From Tychonema sp. LEGE 06208 (GTDB lineage: Bacteria > Cyanobacteriota > Cyanobacteriia > Cyanobacteriales > Microcoleaceae): a DNA stretch of 41,637 bases. The notes under the pieces were generated by a model that was given only the letters and a program-made list of their open reading frames with translations, had not been told where the DNA came from and did not search any database. This document shows, one piece after another, positions 16,497 to 26,300 of the stretch. A program made the position numbers and the translations under genes. The stretch spans positions 1-41,637 of the forward strand of contig NZ_JADEWT010000053.1 of assembly GCF_015207505.1 (NCBI RefSeq). Reading direction: 5' to 3'. How positions within the stretch are numbered: the first letter of the stretch is position 1; every line of letters starts with the position of its first letter.

Positions 16497-18068
16497 TTAA
16501 TTAACTGCTGCCAACTGTTTATCTTTGGTTTCCACAGGCGCAGATAATGCTTCTTCCAAATCCGCACAGCCGAGTTTTTCCTCCAAAATTGCCATCACTT
16601 CACGGCCGAAATCATTGGAATTACGCTGCCAAGCTTCTAAACAAATTTGTCCGAAAAACGAGCCCAAAGGCTCGGGATTCCACAGCAATTTGCGCGCTGT
16701 CCAAGGCATCAAACTCATCGGATCGTAACCTGGTTGCAAAATATCCTGTTTAAAGGCGTATTCTTCCAAAATTGTGTGCGGTTGCAACCCGATAAAGAAA
16801 ATAGCAGGTTCTACTTTATCGGCTCCGAATATCCGCTCTAGTTCTCGGTGATAAGCAATAGTTTGCCGGATGGTTTCAAAGGTTTCATCAATTACGTTAA
16901 ACGAGTAATTCACGGAAACCACATCGTTGTAACCGGCTGCTTTTAAATCGCGGCAGTTTTCCAAAACTACTCGCAAGTTGTAGCCCATCCGCATTTTCCG
17001 AACCAATTCCTGGGAACCGCTGGTGATGCCGATTTCAAAGTAATTCATCCCCGTTTTTACCATCAAATCGCACAATTCGGGTGTGAGATTGTCCGCACGG
17101 ATGTAAGCAGCCCAGTGGATGTCGTCCATGCCGGAGGCGATGATTTTTTGCAATAATTCGATCGCATCGTCGATGAATTTGCGTGCCGGGATAAATTGAG
17201 CGTCGGTAAACCAGAAATTGCGGATACCTCGATCGTACAATTGCCGAATCTCCGCCACCACCTCATCCGCCGGATTGATCCGCACTTGCTTGCCTTCAAT
17301 CACCGTATAAATGCAGTAACAGCAATTGTGAGGACAGCCGCGCTTGGTTTGCACTCCGACGTAGAAGTCCATATCCTGTAGATAATATGAAAACTCCGGC
17401 CAAATTGTTTCGATGTAGTTGTAATCGCAGGCGGTTTTCTCGATGTTGGCTGGCTTTTCGTGAATTAGCCTCGCGCGCGGCACAGTTTCTCCTACTACAT
17501 AACACCTTTCCTGCGCCAAATCTTCGCCTTTAATCAGCTTCTCCAGCAAAGCTTCACCTTCCCCCACCGAAACCACAGTCCCCGCCGGTAAGCTGCGCCC
17601 CAACTGCTCGTAAAACACGCTCACAGCACCGCCACCGACCACTGCGCGGGCTTCCGGGCGGTATTTCCGGGCCCGCTTCAATCCGCGCTTAATTAGTCCC
17701 AGATTGCGCCACAGTTCGGTGTAGTAAGACGCGGCCAAACGCAATCCTCCGAGTGCTCCCCGGAATTTTGTCAGCGGATTTTTGGCGTAGTAAAACTCGA
17801 AGGCATTTTGTAAGGGATTCCCGCCCCTACCGCCCACGGGCGCGTAAATTTGAATGTCCCGCCAAGAGAAAACTAACAGCGTTGGTTGAAACTCATCGAC
17901 GATCGCATCCAAACCTTTAGCGTAATCCAGCGGGGGTACTGCGCCTAGGTCAAAAATGCGCTGTTGAACATCGGGAAACATCTTGTGTACGCTATCGGAA
18001 AGGTACACTACTCCGATCGGGAAAATCGGATTACAAGGGAGGCGAACGTACAGAACTCGGTTTTCCAT
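16497..18068 (-). CDS. B12-binding-type radical SAM protein
   Basis: A 523-aa radical SAM enzyme. The N-terminal about 200 residues have the layout of a cobalamin-binding-like domain (VLYVRLPCNPIFPIGVVYLS, FQPTLLVFSW, ARAVVGGGAVSVF, VSVGEGEALLEKL). The radical SAM core contains the cluster motif Cx3Cx2C in RGCPHNCCYCIY (about residues 244-255), then FWFTDAQFIP and NYFEIGITSGSQELV. The DxHxxG cobalamin-binding motif is not evident, so B12 need not bind. I recall similar cyanobacterial proteins annotated as a photosystem II high-light-acclimation radical SAM protein, but I cannot verify that this is the same family. It is monocistronic, with a terminator at 16421-16464. Confidence 0.82.
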   Translation of the reverse strand: MENRVLYVRLPCNPIFPIGVVYLSDSVHKMFPDVQQRIFDLGAVPPLDYAKGLDAIVDEFQPTLLVFSWRDIQIYAPVGGRGGNPLQNAFEFYYAKNPLTKFRGALGGLRLAASYYTELWRNLGLIKRGLKRARKYRPEARAVVGGGAVSVFYEQLGRSLPAGTVVSVGEGEALLEKLIKGEDLAQERCYVVGETVPRARLIHEKPANIEKTACDYNYIETIWPEFSYYLQDMDFYVGVQTKRGCPHNCCYCIYTVIEGKQVRINPADEVVAEIRQLYDRGIRNFWFTDAQFIPARKFIDDAIELLQKIIASGMDDIHWAAYIRADNLTPELCDLMVKTGMNYFEIGITSGSQELVRKMRMGYNLRVVLENCRDLKAAGYNDVVSVNYSFNVIDETFETIRQTIAYHRELERIFGADKVEPAIFFIGLQPHTILEEYAFKQDILQPGYDPMSLMPWTARKLLWNPEPLGSFFGQICLEAWQRNSNDFGREVMAILEEKLGCADLEEALSAPVETKDKQLAAVN

Positions 18069-18176
18069 GATTGCTATATCCTAAACTGCGACTTTTCGAG
18101 CTATGTTTATATTCTTTTAATATAACTTTACAATCTCTCTAATTTTGGCAATTTAATATTAAATATTTGAAAATTT

Positions 18177-18194
18177 GGCCGAGCGGTTTAAGGC
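18177..18194 (+). other. tRNA-Ser D-arm-like remnant
   Basis: GGCCGAGCGGTTTAAGGC is the exact wording of a bacterial serine tRNA D-arm, but the flanks do not form an acceptor stem, an anticodon arm or a T-arm with TTCGA. It is therefore at most a fragment, in the gene-free 464 bp between the radical SAM gene and the DUF1830 gene, where I otherwise see only A/T-rich DNA and AAATCTAAAATCC-type low complexity near 18420. Confidence 0.3.
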
Positions 18195-18532
18195 TGAGTT
18201 TGCGAGTTTCGGTCGGTGACAGCAGCCGAAAAAAGCGAATATGTAAGCAAATACAGCGGATTTTGACGGAAAATTGCCGATGAGAGTCAACAATTAGGTA
18301 TTTTTCTGGGTAAATAGAAATTTTAGGGCGATCGGTCTCTGGTATGTTATTGACACGCTTTAAGACAAAAAATGCAACTGCAGGCAAGCTCCCAATCCAG
18401 ATTCAGTAAGTCATTCCCCAATCTAAAATCTAAAATCCTTGGAGTTGGTAGTCGGCTTTACAGTAGGCGGGATCGCCTAGTGTTAGCCTGAGAAGATAAC
18501 TAAAACTTTTAGGTAAGGCTCCCTCAGCAGTT

Positions 18533-18922
18533 ATGGCTCAAATTCTTGACCCACTACCCTCAGACACCGACAGCAAGATTCTGTGCTGCTACGTCAACGC
18601 CACCAGTCTGATTCAGATTGCTCGCATCTCCAACATTCCTAACTGGTATTTTGAACGAGTGGTTTTTCCCGGACAGCGTTTGGTGTTTGAAGCGATGTCC
18701 GCCGCAGCATTGGAAATTCACACCGGGATGATGGCGAGTGCAATTTTATCGGACACCATTCCTTGCGATCGCTTGCAGATTAACGAAGGCCCCTATTCAA
18801 ACGTCAATCCTAGCAGATCGCGAGGGGAAGTTCAGGGCGATCGCGCAGCAACCCCCGGCCGCCCAAAAGCCAGAGAAATTTCAGAACCTTTGACAGTACC
18901 CGCGCTAACCGCCGTCGATTAA
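18533..18922 (+). CDS. DUF1830 domain protein
   Basis: A 129-aa protein. Residues of about 14-85 match the cyanobacterial DUF1830 pattern: ILCCYVNATSLIQIARISNI, NWYFERVVFPGQRLVFEA, and an acidic/hydrophobic segment ending ILSDTIPCDRLQI. The remaining 40 residues are a disordered, charged tail (SRSRGEVQGDRAATPGRP). It is a small soluble protein of unknown function, restricted as far as I know to cyanobacteria. It starts at ATG 18533 with a weak AGGTAAGG-type site further upstream. It is a single gene between a long intergenic region and the membrane protein at 19164. Confidence 0.85.
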   Translation: MAQILDPLPSDTDSKILCCYVNATSLIQIARISNIPNWYFERVVFPGQRLVFEAMSAAALEIHTGMMASAILSDTIPCDRLQINEGPYSNVNPSRSRGEVQGDRAATPGRPKAREISEPLTVPALTAVD

Positions 18923-19163
18923 TGGAAGTTGTGAGTTTTGAGTTATAAATTGTCAGTTAATTGATAACTCCGCACTCAAGATTCCAACTTCTGCAAAGCG
19001 GTAAATAAAAACTCAACACTTAAAAATAACAATTTTTGAAATAAATTTTAAATCGCAACTCAAAACAGCGAATATTGTCTGGTTTTTGAGATTTTCTTGA
19101 GTTTTGTTCGCGGAATTGACAACTGTGCAACAATAGCATTAAATAGCTTCTTTCATTTCAGTT

Positions 19164-19751
19164 ATGTCATCCGAATCCGCACTTTCTCCATCTTCCGCCC
19201 CAGCATTTGAGCCAGCAGTATTCCGGCTTTCTCCCCTGATTAGAATCACCCTGTTGAGCTTATACGCAGCCCTCACAATTCCCTTACCGTTTTTGTCGGA
19301 AGTCACGAAAGCACCAATTCCTCCGATCGCACTCTGGGCGGCAATTATTGTCGGCGCAGCAGGCCTCTACGGCGTGCTCGGCGAACGGGTAATTCTCAGT
19401 GAGGAGGGGATTGAAGTTACCTATCCGAAGTGGTTTCCGCGCGTGTTTCGCAGGGGTTGGTCGCTACCTTGGACTGAGGTGAAGGCTCTCAAACCTCGAT
19501 CGACCGGTCAAGGAGGCTTGGTTTACTATTTTCTGAGTCATGGGGGTGAAGGTTATCTGCTACCGATGCGGGTGGCTGGATTTAATAAATTAGTCGGTTT
19601 GGTGGAAGCAAAAACCGGTATTGATACGAGGGATATTCGCCCTTTATCGCAGCCTTGGATGTATCTAATTTTGCTGGGATGCACGCTGTTGCTGTTGTTG
19701 GTGGATGCGTGGACGATTGTAACTGCGATCGGGCTTCAAAGCAATTTGTAA
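19164..19751 (+). CDS. Membrane protein with PH-like domain, 195 aa
   Basis: Two hydrophobic helices lie near the N-terminus (ITLLSLYAALTIPLPFL and PPIALWAAIIVGAAGLYGVL) and one at the C-terminus (WMYLILLGCTLLLLLVDAW). Between them is a soluble beta-rich domain (ERVILSEEGIEVTYPKWF, SLPWTEVKALKPRSTGQGG) of the kind found in bacterial PH-like membrane proteins. The N-terminal 20 residues are Ser/Ala/Pro-rich and probably disordered. Conserved in cyanobacteria by my recollection; function unknown. ATG at 19164. Confidence 0.75.
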   Translation: MSSESALSPSSAPAFEPAVFRLSPLIRITLLSLYAALTIPLPFLSEVTKAPIPPIALWAAIIVGAAGLYGVLGERVILSEEGIEVTYPKWFPRVFRRGWSLPWTEVKALKPRSTGQGGLVYYFLSHGGEGYLLPMRVAGFNKLVGLVEAKTGIDTRDIRPLSQPWMYLILLGCTLLLLLVDAWTIVTAIGLQSNL

Positions 19752-19838
19752 TATTATCTGTATTGTCTGTTTAGGCTCGAAAACTTAATAACTTAAGCAC
19801 TTCCTAAAGTCCTCTCTCCTGTAAGTTGCGAGATAGAA

Positions 19839-19883
19839 GGAGGTAGAGCCTCCGAATCTACATTACCAGGCTCTTCCTGGTAA
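19839..19883. repeat. Palindromic repeat pair (GGAGGTAGAGCCTCC type)
   Basis: GGAGGTAGAGCCTCC (19839-19853) and TTACCAGGCTCTTCCTGGTAA (19863-19883) are two adjacent short palindromes. The same two-part layout recurs at 22898-22947. Repeats of this wording are common in cyanobacterial intergenic DNA. It abuts the left end of the element at 19881. Confidence 0.6.
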
Positions 19884-20088
19884 TATCAAATCCTCTCTTC
19901 ATCGGAATGATTCAGATATATATTCTCGGACTCTGTGTACTCTGTGTTCTAGCGCCGGTTAAATCACCTGACGATGCAACGGTCAACGATATAACGAGGG
20001 ATAACAGTTAACGGTTAACAGTCAACAGTCAACAGTTAACAGTCAACGCCTGAATTTACTATTCCGATGAAGACAGGATTTGATATTA
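19881..20088. mobile_element. MITE-like element, copy 1, with 28-bp terminal inverted repeats
   Basis: TAATATCAAATCCTCTCTTC... (19881-19908) and its inverse at 20061-20088 differ at one of 28 positions. The core from about 19905 to 19966 is nearly identical to the core of the element at 27109-27219. Between the core and the right end lies a run of AACAGTC/AACAGTT heptamers (about 20003-20046), apparently inserted or expanded inside the element. No coding capacity. Confidence 0.7.
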
Positions 20089-20152
20089 CTGGTGCGACAC
20101 TACCCAAAGGCGATCGTTATTGGAATTTTCGCAATGGGTATTGTGCGCCCTA

Positions 20153-21421
20153 TTATGGCCGTTGAATAATTGTTTCAACTACCCGCCGCTTGACTTTTGG
20201 ATCGATACCAATCAGCCGCACGTATTCGCCGCCGTGTTCCGCCAAACAAGTTTCTAAAGATGCAATTACATCTTTTTCTTTTCCGTTTTGAATTATCGTG
20301 CAACTATGCCAAGAACCAGTCTTAAATCGGCGAGTGTCTGCATATTCCATGCCGATTTTGCTGCCCTGTGCTAACAATTGTTGCACTTGTTCCAACACCT
20401 CGGAACTCAGCCGCCCTTGACCGTTACTCACGGCAGAAGTTGGCTCTACGTAAGCTTTATAATATTTGGAATTAGGATCGCTCAATTGATTTTGCGTTGG
20501 CGCGGCAGCAGGAACATTGGCGGTTCCTTGAACGTTGAACAGTCGCGATTGGTTGTATTCATCCACTAAGCGCATTTCCTGAATCCGCTTTTGTTGACCC
20601 ACCATCAAACCGCCCATTTCTAATAAACGAGCGAGGCTGAAATCTGGGTTGTGGAAATCGGGCGGTGCTTCTGTAGTATTTACCAAACGTTTGGAAACTC
20701 GCTCGATTCCAATTTGGTGAATGAATTTGCGGACTTGTTCGTCGTAAATGCGCGATCGCAAAGCGCTAAAAAAGTCGATCGACTGATCGGGAAAATTATC
20801 GACTAAAGTGACAATTTCGGCCTTTGACAATTTGTCCGAATCAAAAATTCCGCCGACAATCCCAATTTTATCATCGTGGCTGGGTTCCCAATAAAACTTT
20901 TCCATCCGTCCGTCGCGAATCAGCGGCGCGTACAGCGTTGAAAAGTCATTTCCGGTGACAATAATCGGTACTCGGTGCAGTGGCGTGCTGTCATAACTTC
21001 CCGGTAACTGCACGTTAGTTGGATTGTCGGCAATATTCATCAGAGTGGCATTGACCATCTGAGTATTGACGGTATATTGAGTAGTAGTATCGAACCTGCC
21101 AGCACCGGCATCCAAATCGTTAATAAAAATGGCGCACATCTGGCCCCGCACCCGAATTTGCTCCGCAGCTTCCCGGTAGCGCAAGCGAATTAAACGCGCT
21201 GGATCTCCCGCATCTGGACTTTCTAATTCTCCACCAGATATCATCACGGGTTCAAAGCCCATTCGCCGAAAAACCAGTTCGGTTTGAAAAGTTTTGCCTT
21301 CTCCTTTGCGGCCGTGAATTCCCAAAATTAAGGGAACTCTTATCCCCGGCAAATTTAAAAAGTTTTTAGTGATGTGTACTGCAACTCGATCGAGAAAGCT
21401 AGGAGAAATGTAATAACTCAT
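20153..21421 (-). CDS. rca: Rubisco activase with C-terminal small-subunit-like domain
   Basis: AAA+ ATPase that remodels inhibited Rubisco to release bound sugar phosphates. N-terminal AAA+ module: Walker [19 protein letters not shown], Walker [17 protein letters not shown], sensor-type [20 protein letters not shown] with arginine finger. After a flexible Pro/Asn-rich linker (about residues 300-335) comes an 85-residue domain, starting [20 protein letters not shown] and containing [11 protein letters not shown] and [18 protein letters not shown]. It matches the Rubisco small-subunit-like (SSUL) modules of CcmM and of cyanobacterial Rca, which target the protein to Rubisco and carboxysomes. 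The length of 422 aa is as expected. It is divergent from argD. The MITE-like element at 19881 lies just past its 3' end. Confidence 0.95.
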   Translation of the reverse strand: MSYYISPSFLDRVAVHITKNFLNLPGIRVPLILGIHGRKGEGKTFQTELVFRRMGFEPVMISGGELESPDAGDPARLIRLRYREAAEQIRVRGQMCAIFINDLDAGAGRFDTTTQYTVNTQMVNATLMNIADNPTNVQLPGSYDSTPLHRVPIIVTGNDFSTLYAPLIRDGRMEKFYWEPSHDDKIGIVGGIFDSDKLSKAEIVTLVDNFPDQSIDFFSALRSRIYDEQVRKFIHQIGIERVSKRLVNTTEAPPDFHNPDFSLARLLEMGGLMVGQQKRIQEMRLVDEYNQSRLFNVQGTANVPAAAPTQNQLSDPNSKYYKAYVEPTSAVSNGQGRLSSEVLEQVQQLLAQGSKIGMEYADTRRFKTGSWHSCTIIQNGKEKDVIASLETCLAEHGGEYVRLIGIDPKVKRRVVETIIQRP

Positions 21422-21549
21422 CAGTAGATTTGTGAAGGATTAATTGTTGTTACTGTTATGATTTTATGACAAAAGTAACAGGCTGCACCGCTAAGCTGGA
21501 TTTTTGCCGTACAATCGAGGTCTAGATATTATCTGTTAAGGAGCCGTTC

Positions 21550-22821
21550 GTGAGTCCTGAAACCTTACTAAAAGAACCAAGCGTCCAAGCCGAAGCGAAT
21601 TTGTTCAGTTCTGAAAGCTTCGACAGCTATGTAATGACTACTTACGGGCGTTTTGCGATCGCCCTAGAACGGGGCCAGGGCTGTCGCGTTTGGGATACCG
21701 AGGGCCGCGAATATCTCGATTTTGTGGCGGGTATTGCTACCTGCACTCTGGGACACGCCCATCCGGCGATGATTGCAGCGGTAACGAAGCAAATACAGAC
21801 CTTACACCACGTTTCTAACCTTTATTACATCCCCGTACAGGGCGAGCTGGCGAAGTGGCTTGTAGACCATTCTTGCGCGGACAGAGCTTTCTTTTGCAAC
21901 TCCGGCGCTGAAGCTAATGAAGCGGCTATTAAACTGGCGCGCAAGTACGGCCACGAAAAATTAAATATCTCGAATCCGACGATCATTACCGCCGTTGCTA
22001 GTTTCCACGGGCGGACTTTGGCGACAATTACGGCGACGGGACAGCCTAAATATCAGAAGGGTTTTAGTCCGTTGGTTCCGGGATTTCACTATGTGCCTTA
22101 TAACGATATTAGTGCGCTCGAACTGGCGATCGCAGAACTCGACAAAGACGAACGTCAAGTAGCAGCAATTATGCTGGAAGCGCTGCAAGGTGAAGGGGGA
22201 GTTCGCCCCGGAGATATCGCCTACTTCCAGCGGATTCGCGAAATTTGCGACGAAAAAGGTATTTTGCTGATTCTCGATGAAGTGCAAGTCGGGATGGGGC
22301 GCAGCGGCAAATATTGGGGCTACGAAAACCTAGGGATTGAACCGGATATCTTTACGTCGGCGAAGGGGTTGGGCGGCGGTATCCCCATCGGCGCGATGCT
22401 GTGCAAATCTTTCTGCGATGTATTTGAACCGGGAAGTCACGCCAGCACTTTCGGCGGCAATCCTTTTGTTTGCGCTGTCGCTTTGTGCGTGTGCGAAACT
22501 TTAGAACGGGAAAACATTCTGGAAAACGTGCTGCAGCGCGGGGAACAGTTGAAAGCTGGCCTCAACAAGTTGGCGGCTGCATATCCGCATTTGATTGCTG
22601 AGGTGCGCGGCTGGGGTTTGATTGTGGGGCTGGAATTGCAGGCTGACATCGAACTTACATCGGCTGATATTGTTAAATCGGCGATCGCCGCTGGTGTGCT
22701 GTTGGTTCCCGCTGGCCCGAAAGTGTTGAGGTTTGTGCCGCCGCTGATTGTCTCTGCTGCAGAAGTCGATCGGGCTTTGCAGGCGGTGGAGACGGCGCTG
22801 CACTCTCTAGCGGTACACTAA
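21550..22821 (+). CDS. argD: Acetylornithine aminotransferase
   Basis: PLP-dependent class III aminotransferase that converts N-acetylglutamate semialdehyde to N-acetylornithine in arginine biosynthesis. Signatures: DFVAGIATCTLGHAHP, FFCNSGAEANEAAIKLARK, LLILDEVQVGMGRSGKYW, and the cofactor lysine in TSAKGLGGGIPIGAML, then HASTFGGNPFVCAVAL. The C-terminus LRFVPPLIVSAAEVDRAL is typical. The length of 423 aa is normal for cyanobacteria. Start is GTG at 21550, preceded by AAGGAGC at good spacing. It is divergent from rca with about 130 bp between them; a possible shared control region is not resolved. Confidence 0.95.
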   Translation: MSPETLLKEPSVQAEANLFSSESFDSYVMTTYGRFAIALERGQGCRVWDTEGREYLDFVAGIATCTLGHAHPAMIAAVTKQIQTLHHVSNLYYIPVQGELAKWLVDHSCADRAFFCNSGAEANEAAIKLARKYGHEKLNISNPTIITAVASFHGRTLATITATGQPKYQKGFSPLVPGFHYVPYNDISALELAIAELDKDERQVAAIMLEALQGEGGVRPGDIAYFQRIREICDEKGILLILDEVQVGMGRSGKYWGYENLGIEPDIFTSAKGLGGGIPIGAMLCKSFCDVFEPGSHASTFGGNPFVCAVALCVCETLERENILENVLQRGEQLKAGLNKLAAAYPHLIAEVRGWGLIVGLELQADIELTSADIVKSAIAAGVLLVPAGPKVLRFVPPLIVSAAEVDRALQAVETALHSLAVH

Positions 22822-22838
22822 ATCGACTCAGTTTAACT

Positions 22839-22947
22839 GGTTCCCTGGCTCTGTCTGGGAACCGATGTCCATAGGAAGTGCCTCGGCTGCGAAAAAAGGA
22901 GGTAGAGCCTCGCCTATCTGCGTTACCAAGCAGAGCCAGGTAACGAG
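22839..22947. repeat. Cluster of palindromic repeats after argD
   Basis: Three stems: GGTTCCC/GGGAACC (22839-22863), GGAGGTAGAGCCTCG (22898-22912) and GTTACC/GGTAAC (22922-22943, followed by CGAG). The first could end the argD transcript. The last two repeat the layout at 19839. Between 22960 and 23030 follow iterated CCTCCGCTTCGC units. The rest of the 22822-23360 gap holds no gene. Confidence 0.55.
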
Positions 22948-23048
22948 TAATAGCCCAATCCCTCCGCTTCGCGCTCGCCCAATCCCTCCGCTTCGCTCCG
23001 CCCACCCTTCGACTTCGCTCGGGGGGCAAGATGCCCAATGCCGGACAG

Positions 23049-23075
23049 TACCTCATCTTTCTGAGAAAGACTATA
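23049..23075. repeat. Solo terminal repeat of the 16093 element family
   Basis: TACCTCATCTTTCTGAGAAA... matches the right terminal repeat at 16174-16200 except near its outer end. I found no matching left end nearby, so it is a solo or decayed copy. Confidence 0.5.
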
Positions 23076-23150
23076 TCTGTATAAATCTTTGAGGATTGTT
23101 ATAGCTTCCAAGCAATCAGCTTTTTAAGTCTAAAATTTATCATGGTAAAA

Positions 23151-23190
23151 ATAAACCCGCCCCGCTGCAAGTCTGTGGGGGCGGGTTTAT
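23151..23190. terminator. Strong GC hairpin, terminator-like
   Basis: ATAAACCCGCCCC (23151-23163) pairs perfectly with GGGGCGGGTTTAT (23178-23190) around a 14-nt loop. No T tract follows on either strand except A/T-rich flanks. It may insulate the TPR-CHAT gene from upstream transcription. Confidence 0.45.
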
Positions 23191-23360
23191 CCAGTTTAAA
23201 ACTTGGCCGAAAACCTGTTTTTTGGGGCGAATAGGTTGTAGCGATGTGTATGGTGGAAAAACCAGGTTTCTTTAATTCCCCTCGGCGACTCCTACCTCCG
23301 ATTGGGAATTGAAATTTAAACCGGGAACTGATTTAATTGCTGGACAGAAGCAGCGATCGT

Positions 23361-26300
23361 ATGGTTAATAGTTCGGCGGAATGCACGATGGACGAACAGC
23401 GTCGCAAAACTGATGTGAATATGCTCCAAGCGCTGCTGGAAAATCCTGTTGACTCAGGAATAGATTTGATTTTGAAGACCAACTCAAAGTCGATCGACTT
23501 TGGGTTCGTGCAAACGCTTTACTTGGAAGTGCCGGCACTGACGCCAGACAGTTTGCTCAAAGCTGCCAAATTTTTCCAAAGGGCGATCGCACCCTTAGAA
23601 TCTGCAAATGGCAATCCTCAAACCGGGGTAGCATATCTAATTTTTTTAGCAGAAGCCTTGCAAGCAGTGGCGGGCAGCAGTGACTCGCACCACCTGTACT
23701 CGCTGCTGAGAAATAATTTAGACAAACTAGACCATAATTTCGCAGAATTGTTGCGCTGCTGGGCACTTTTGGTACTACCCGCTGCCAATCAATCCGAGAC
23801 TAGGCGCATGGCAGCCCTGATCGGCAATCTGAGTAACAAAATTGGGCGGTTTCCTCTCGGTACCAAGGCTAATAACCTGGAAATCGAAATAGCAGGTTAC
23901 GAAACTGTTGCTAAGGTTTTTACCCGCAAAGATTTTCCCCAAGAGTGGGCGGCAATGCAAAATAATCTGGGCAACGCTTACAGCGATCGCCCGAAAGGCG
24001 ATAAGGCTCAAAATATCGAACTGGCGATCGCTTGCTTTGTCAATGCCCTAGAAGTGCAGACTCCCGAAGAGTACCCATCCCAGTGGGCGACGCTGCAAAA
24101 CAATCTGGGAAGCGCTTACAGCGATCGCCTGCGGGGAGATCCGGCAGAAAATTTAGAACAGGCGATCGCCTGCTATCAAAACGCCCTAAAAGTTCGCACC
24201 CGCGAAGCTTTCGGGGTAGATTGGGCGAGCACTCAAAACAATCTCGGCCGCGCTTACACCCGCAGGCTGCAGGGATCCAAAGCCCAAAATCTAGAACTGG
24301 CAGTCGCTTGCTACCACAATGCTTTGCAAGTCTACAACCGCAAGGTGTTTCCCCGCCGCTGGGCCACGACTCAAAATAATTTGGCAAATGCTTACTGCGA
24401 GCAACTGCGGGGCAACCGAGCCGAAAATCTCGAATACGCGGTAACGTGCTATCAGAGAGCTTTGCAAGTGCGGACTAAGGAAGCTTTTCCGCAGCAGTGG
24501 GCGACGACTCAAAAGAATTTAGGCCGGGTGTTTATCGATCGCGCTAAAGGCGATCCGGTGGAAAATCTGGAAATGGCGATCTCGTGTTTTCAAAATGCTC
24601 TACAAGTCTACACCCGCATCAAATTTCCCGAACTCTGGGCTTCGATCCAAACTTACCTCGGCAGAATCTACACCATGCGGGTGAAAGGGGACAAAGCTGA
24701 AAATATCGAAATTGCGATCGCCTGCTATCAAAATGCTTTGCTCTTTTGCAACCGTCCCAAAACTCCCGAACGCTGGGCCATGCTGTGCACCAATCTCGGC
24801 CGCGCTTTCAGCCAACACCTGAAAGGGGAAAAAAACCGCAACCTCAAAAGCGCGATCGCGTGCTATCAAAATGCGGCGAGAGTATACACCAAACAGGCAG
24901 CCCCCGAACGCTGGGCGATGCTGCAAATCGATCTTGGGCGGGCTTTTGCGAAACTGACGGAGGCGGACAACTTGTCTCACCTCGATCGCGCGATCGGCTG
25001 CTATCTCGCTGCTTGCCAAGTCTACACTCGCGAAACCTATCCCCACCACTGGCTGCAAATTGTCTTTTATTTGGGTCAAGCTTACCGAGTTCGCGGCGAG
25101 TTGCTTCGCGCCTGCAGCGTGTTTGCTGCTGCTGTCGATACTGTGGAATTATTGCGCCCTGAAGCTGGGGTTGATGCGGTCGATTTGGGCGATCGGATCG
25201 GTACGGCAAAAGTCAAATTAGCCAGCATCTCGACGGGACTCTATAAAGGGCTGGTGCAAGTTTGTCTGGAACTCGGCAACACCCAACCCGCATATCGCGC
25301 TAAGGCTCTGGAATATGCCGAACGCCACAAAAATCGGAATTTGGTAGAACTGCTGCTGAAATGCGATCTGACTCCCAAAGGAGACTTTTCTGCCGAGGTG
25401 CTTGGCTCGTTGAAATCGCTGCAACTGGAAATAGCCAGGGCACAGCGACACGAAGAACAGTCAGAGGCAGAGTCGAGCGCTACCTTAATTTCTGAGGGCG
25501 ACAGCTCTAGTTTGAACAGCGGTTCTCTGCTGCCGAGTTCGGATTTTATCAACTTAAATCAATTGTGGCGGCAGTTTGATGGGTTGATTGCTCGATCGGT
25601 GCAGGCAAACGACCCTTTCTTCAGCTTAGCTCACAAGGTTGAACCCATCGCTTTCGAGCAAATTCGCCAATTGTTGCCTGATGCTAATTCCGCTGCTGTG
25701 GTGTGGGCGAGTTTTGAGGATTTGCTGGTGGCTTTTGTGGTGGTTGCTGACGTGCAATATCCCGCCGTTCACCTGTGTTCGCCGGAAAATGCTTTGGCTG
25801 TCGAAAGTTGGGCCAGGGAGTACCTCAGCGCTTATTCTGAGCAAAAAGGTCGCTGGATCAATCATCTCCCGGCTCGGCTCAAACGCTTGGCGGCGCTGCT
25901 GGAAATCGATCGACTGGTGGCGCTGATTCCCCAAAATTGCGATCGGCTAATTTTTGTGCCGCACCGATTTTTGCACGCTTTACCGCTCCACGCTTTGCCT
26001 CTGGGGGTGACAGAGGGGCTTGAGGAGGGCGGGGGAATTTTCAAATCTGGGTGGAATTCGAGCAGCAGTTTTGAGGGGGAGGCGCACAGCAGTTCTGATG
26101 TTTTTGCTCGAAGTTCGACTTTTGGGGATGTTTCAGAGGCTGCTGGTTATTTGATCGATCGATTTGCTGGAGGAATTCGCTATGCTCCTAGCTGCGAGTT
26201 ATTGCGGTTGAGACAAAGCGCGCGCGGCGCAGCTATTGGCCGGTACAGACCGCGTTTGCAGCACCTTTTAGCAGTTCCTACTTTCACCAAAAGTTCACTC

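Noticed and set aside
18170..18260. Intact tRNA-Ser gene around the D-arm match
   Set aside because: No acceptor stem, anticodon arm or TTCGA T-loop can be drawn from the flanks.
18139..18387. 82-aa minus-strand open frame upstream of the DUF1830 gene
   Set aside because: Composition is irregular, there is no ribosome site, and it covers the tRNA-like fragment. No sign of coding pressure.
22673..23056. 127-aa minus-strand open frame over the 3' end of argD and following repeats
   Set aside because: It is antisense to argD and then runs through CCTCCGCTTCGC repeats. No ribosome site and repeat-derived sequence.
24032..24387. Open frames on both strands inside the TPR array (115 aa each)
   Set aside because: They are shadows produced by the regular tandem repeat of the true frame.
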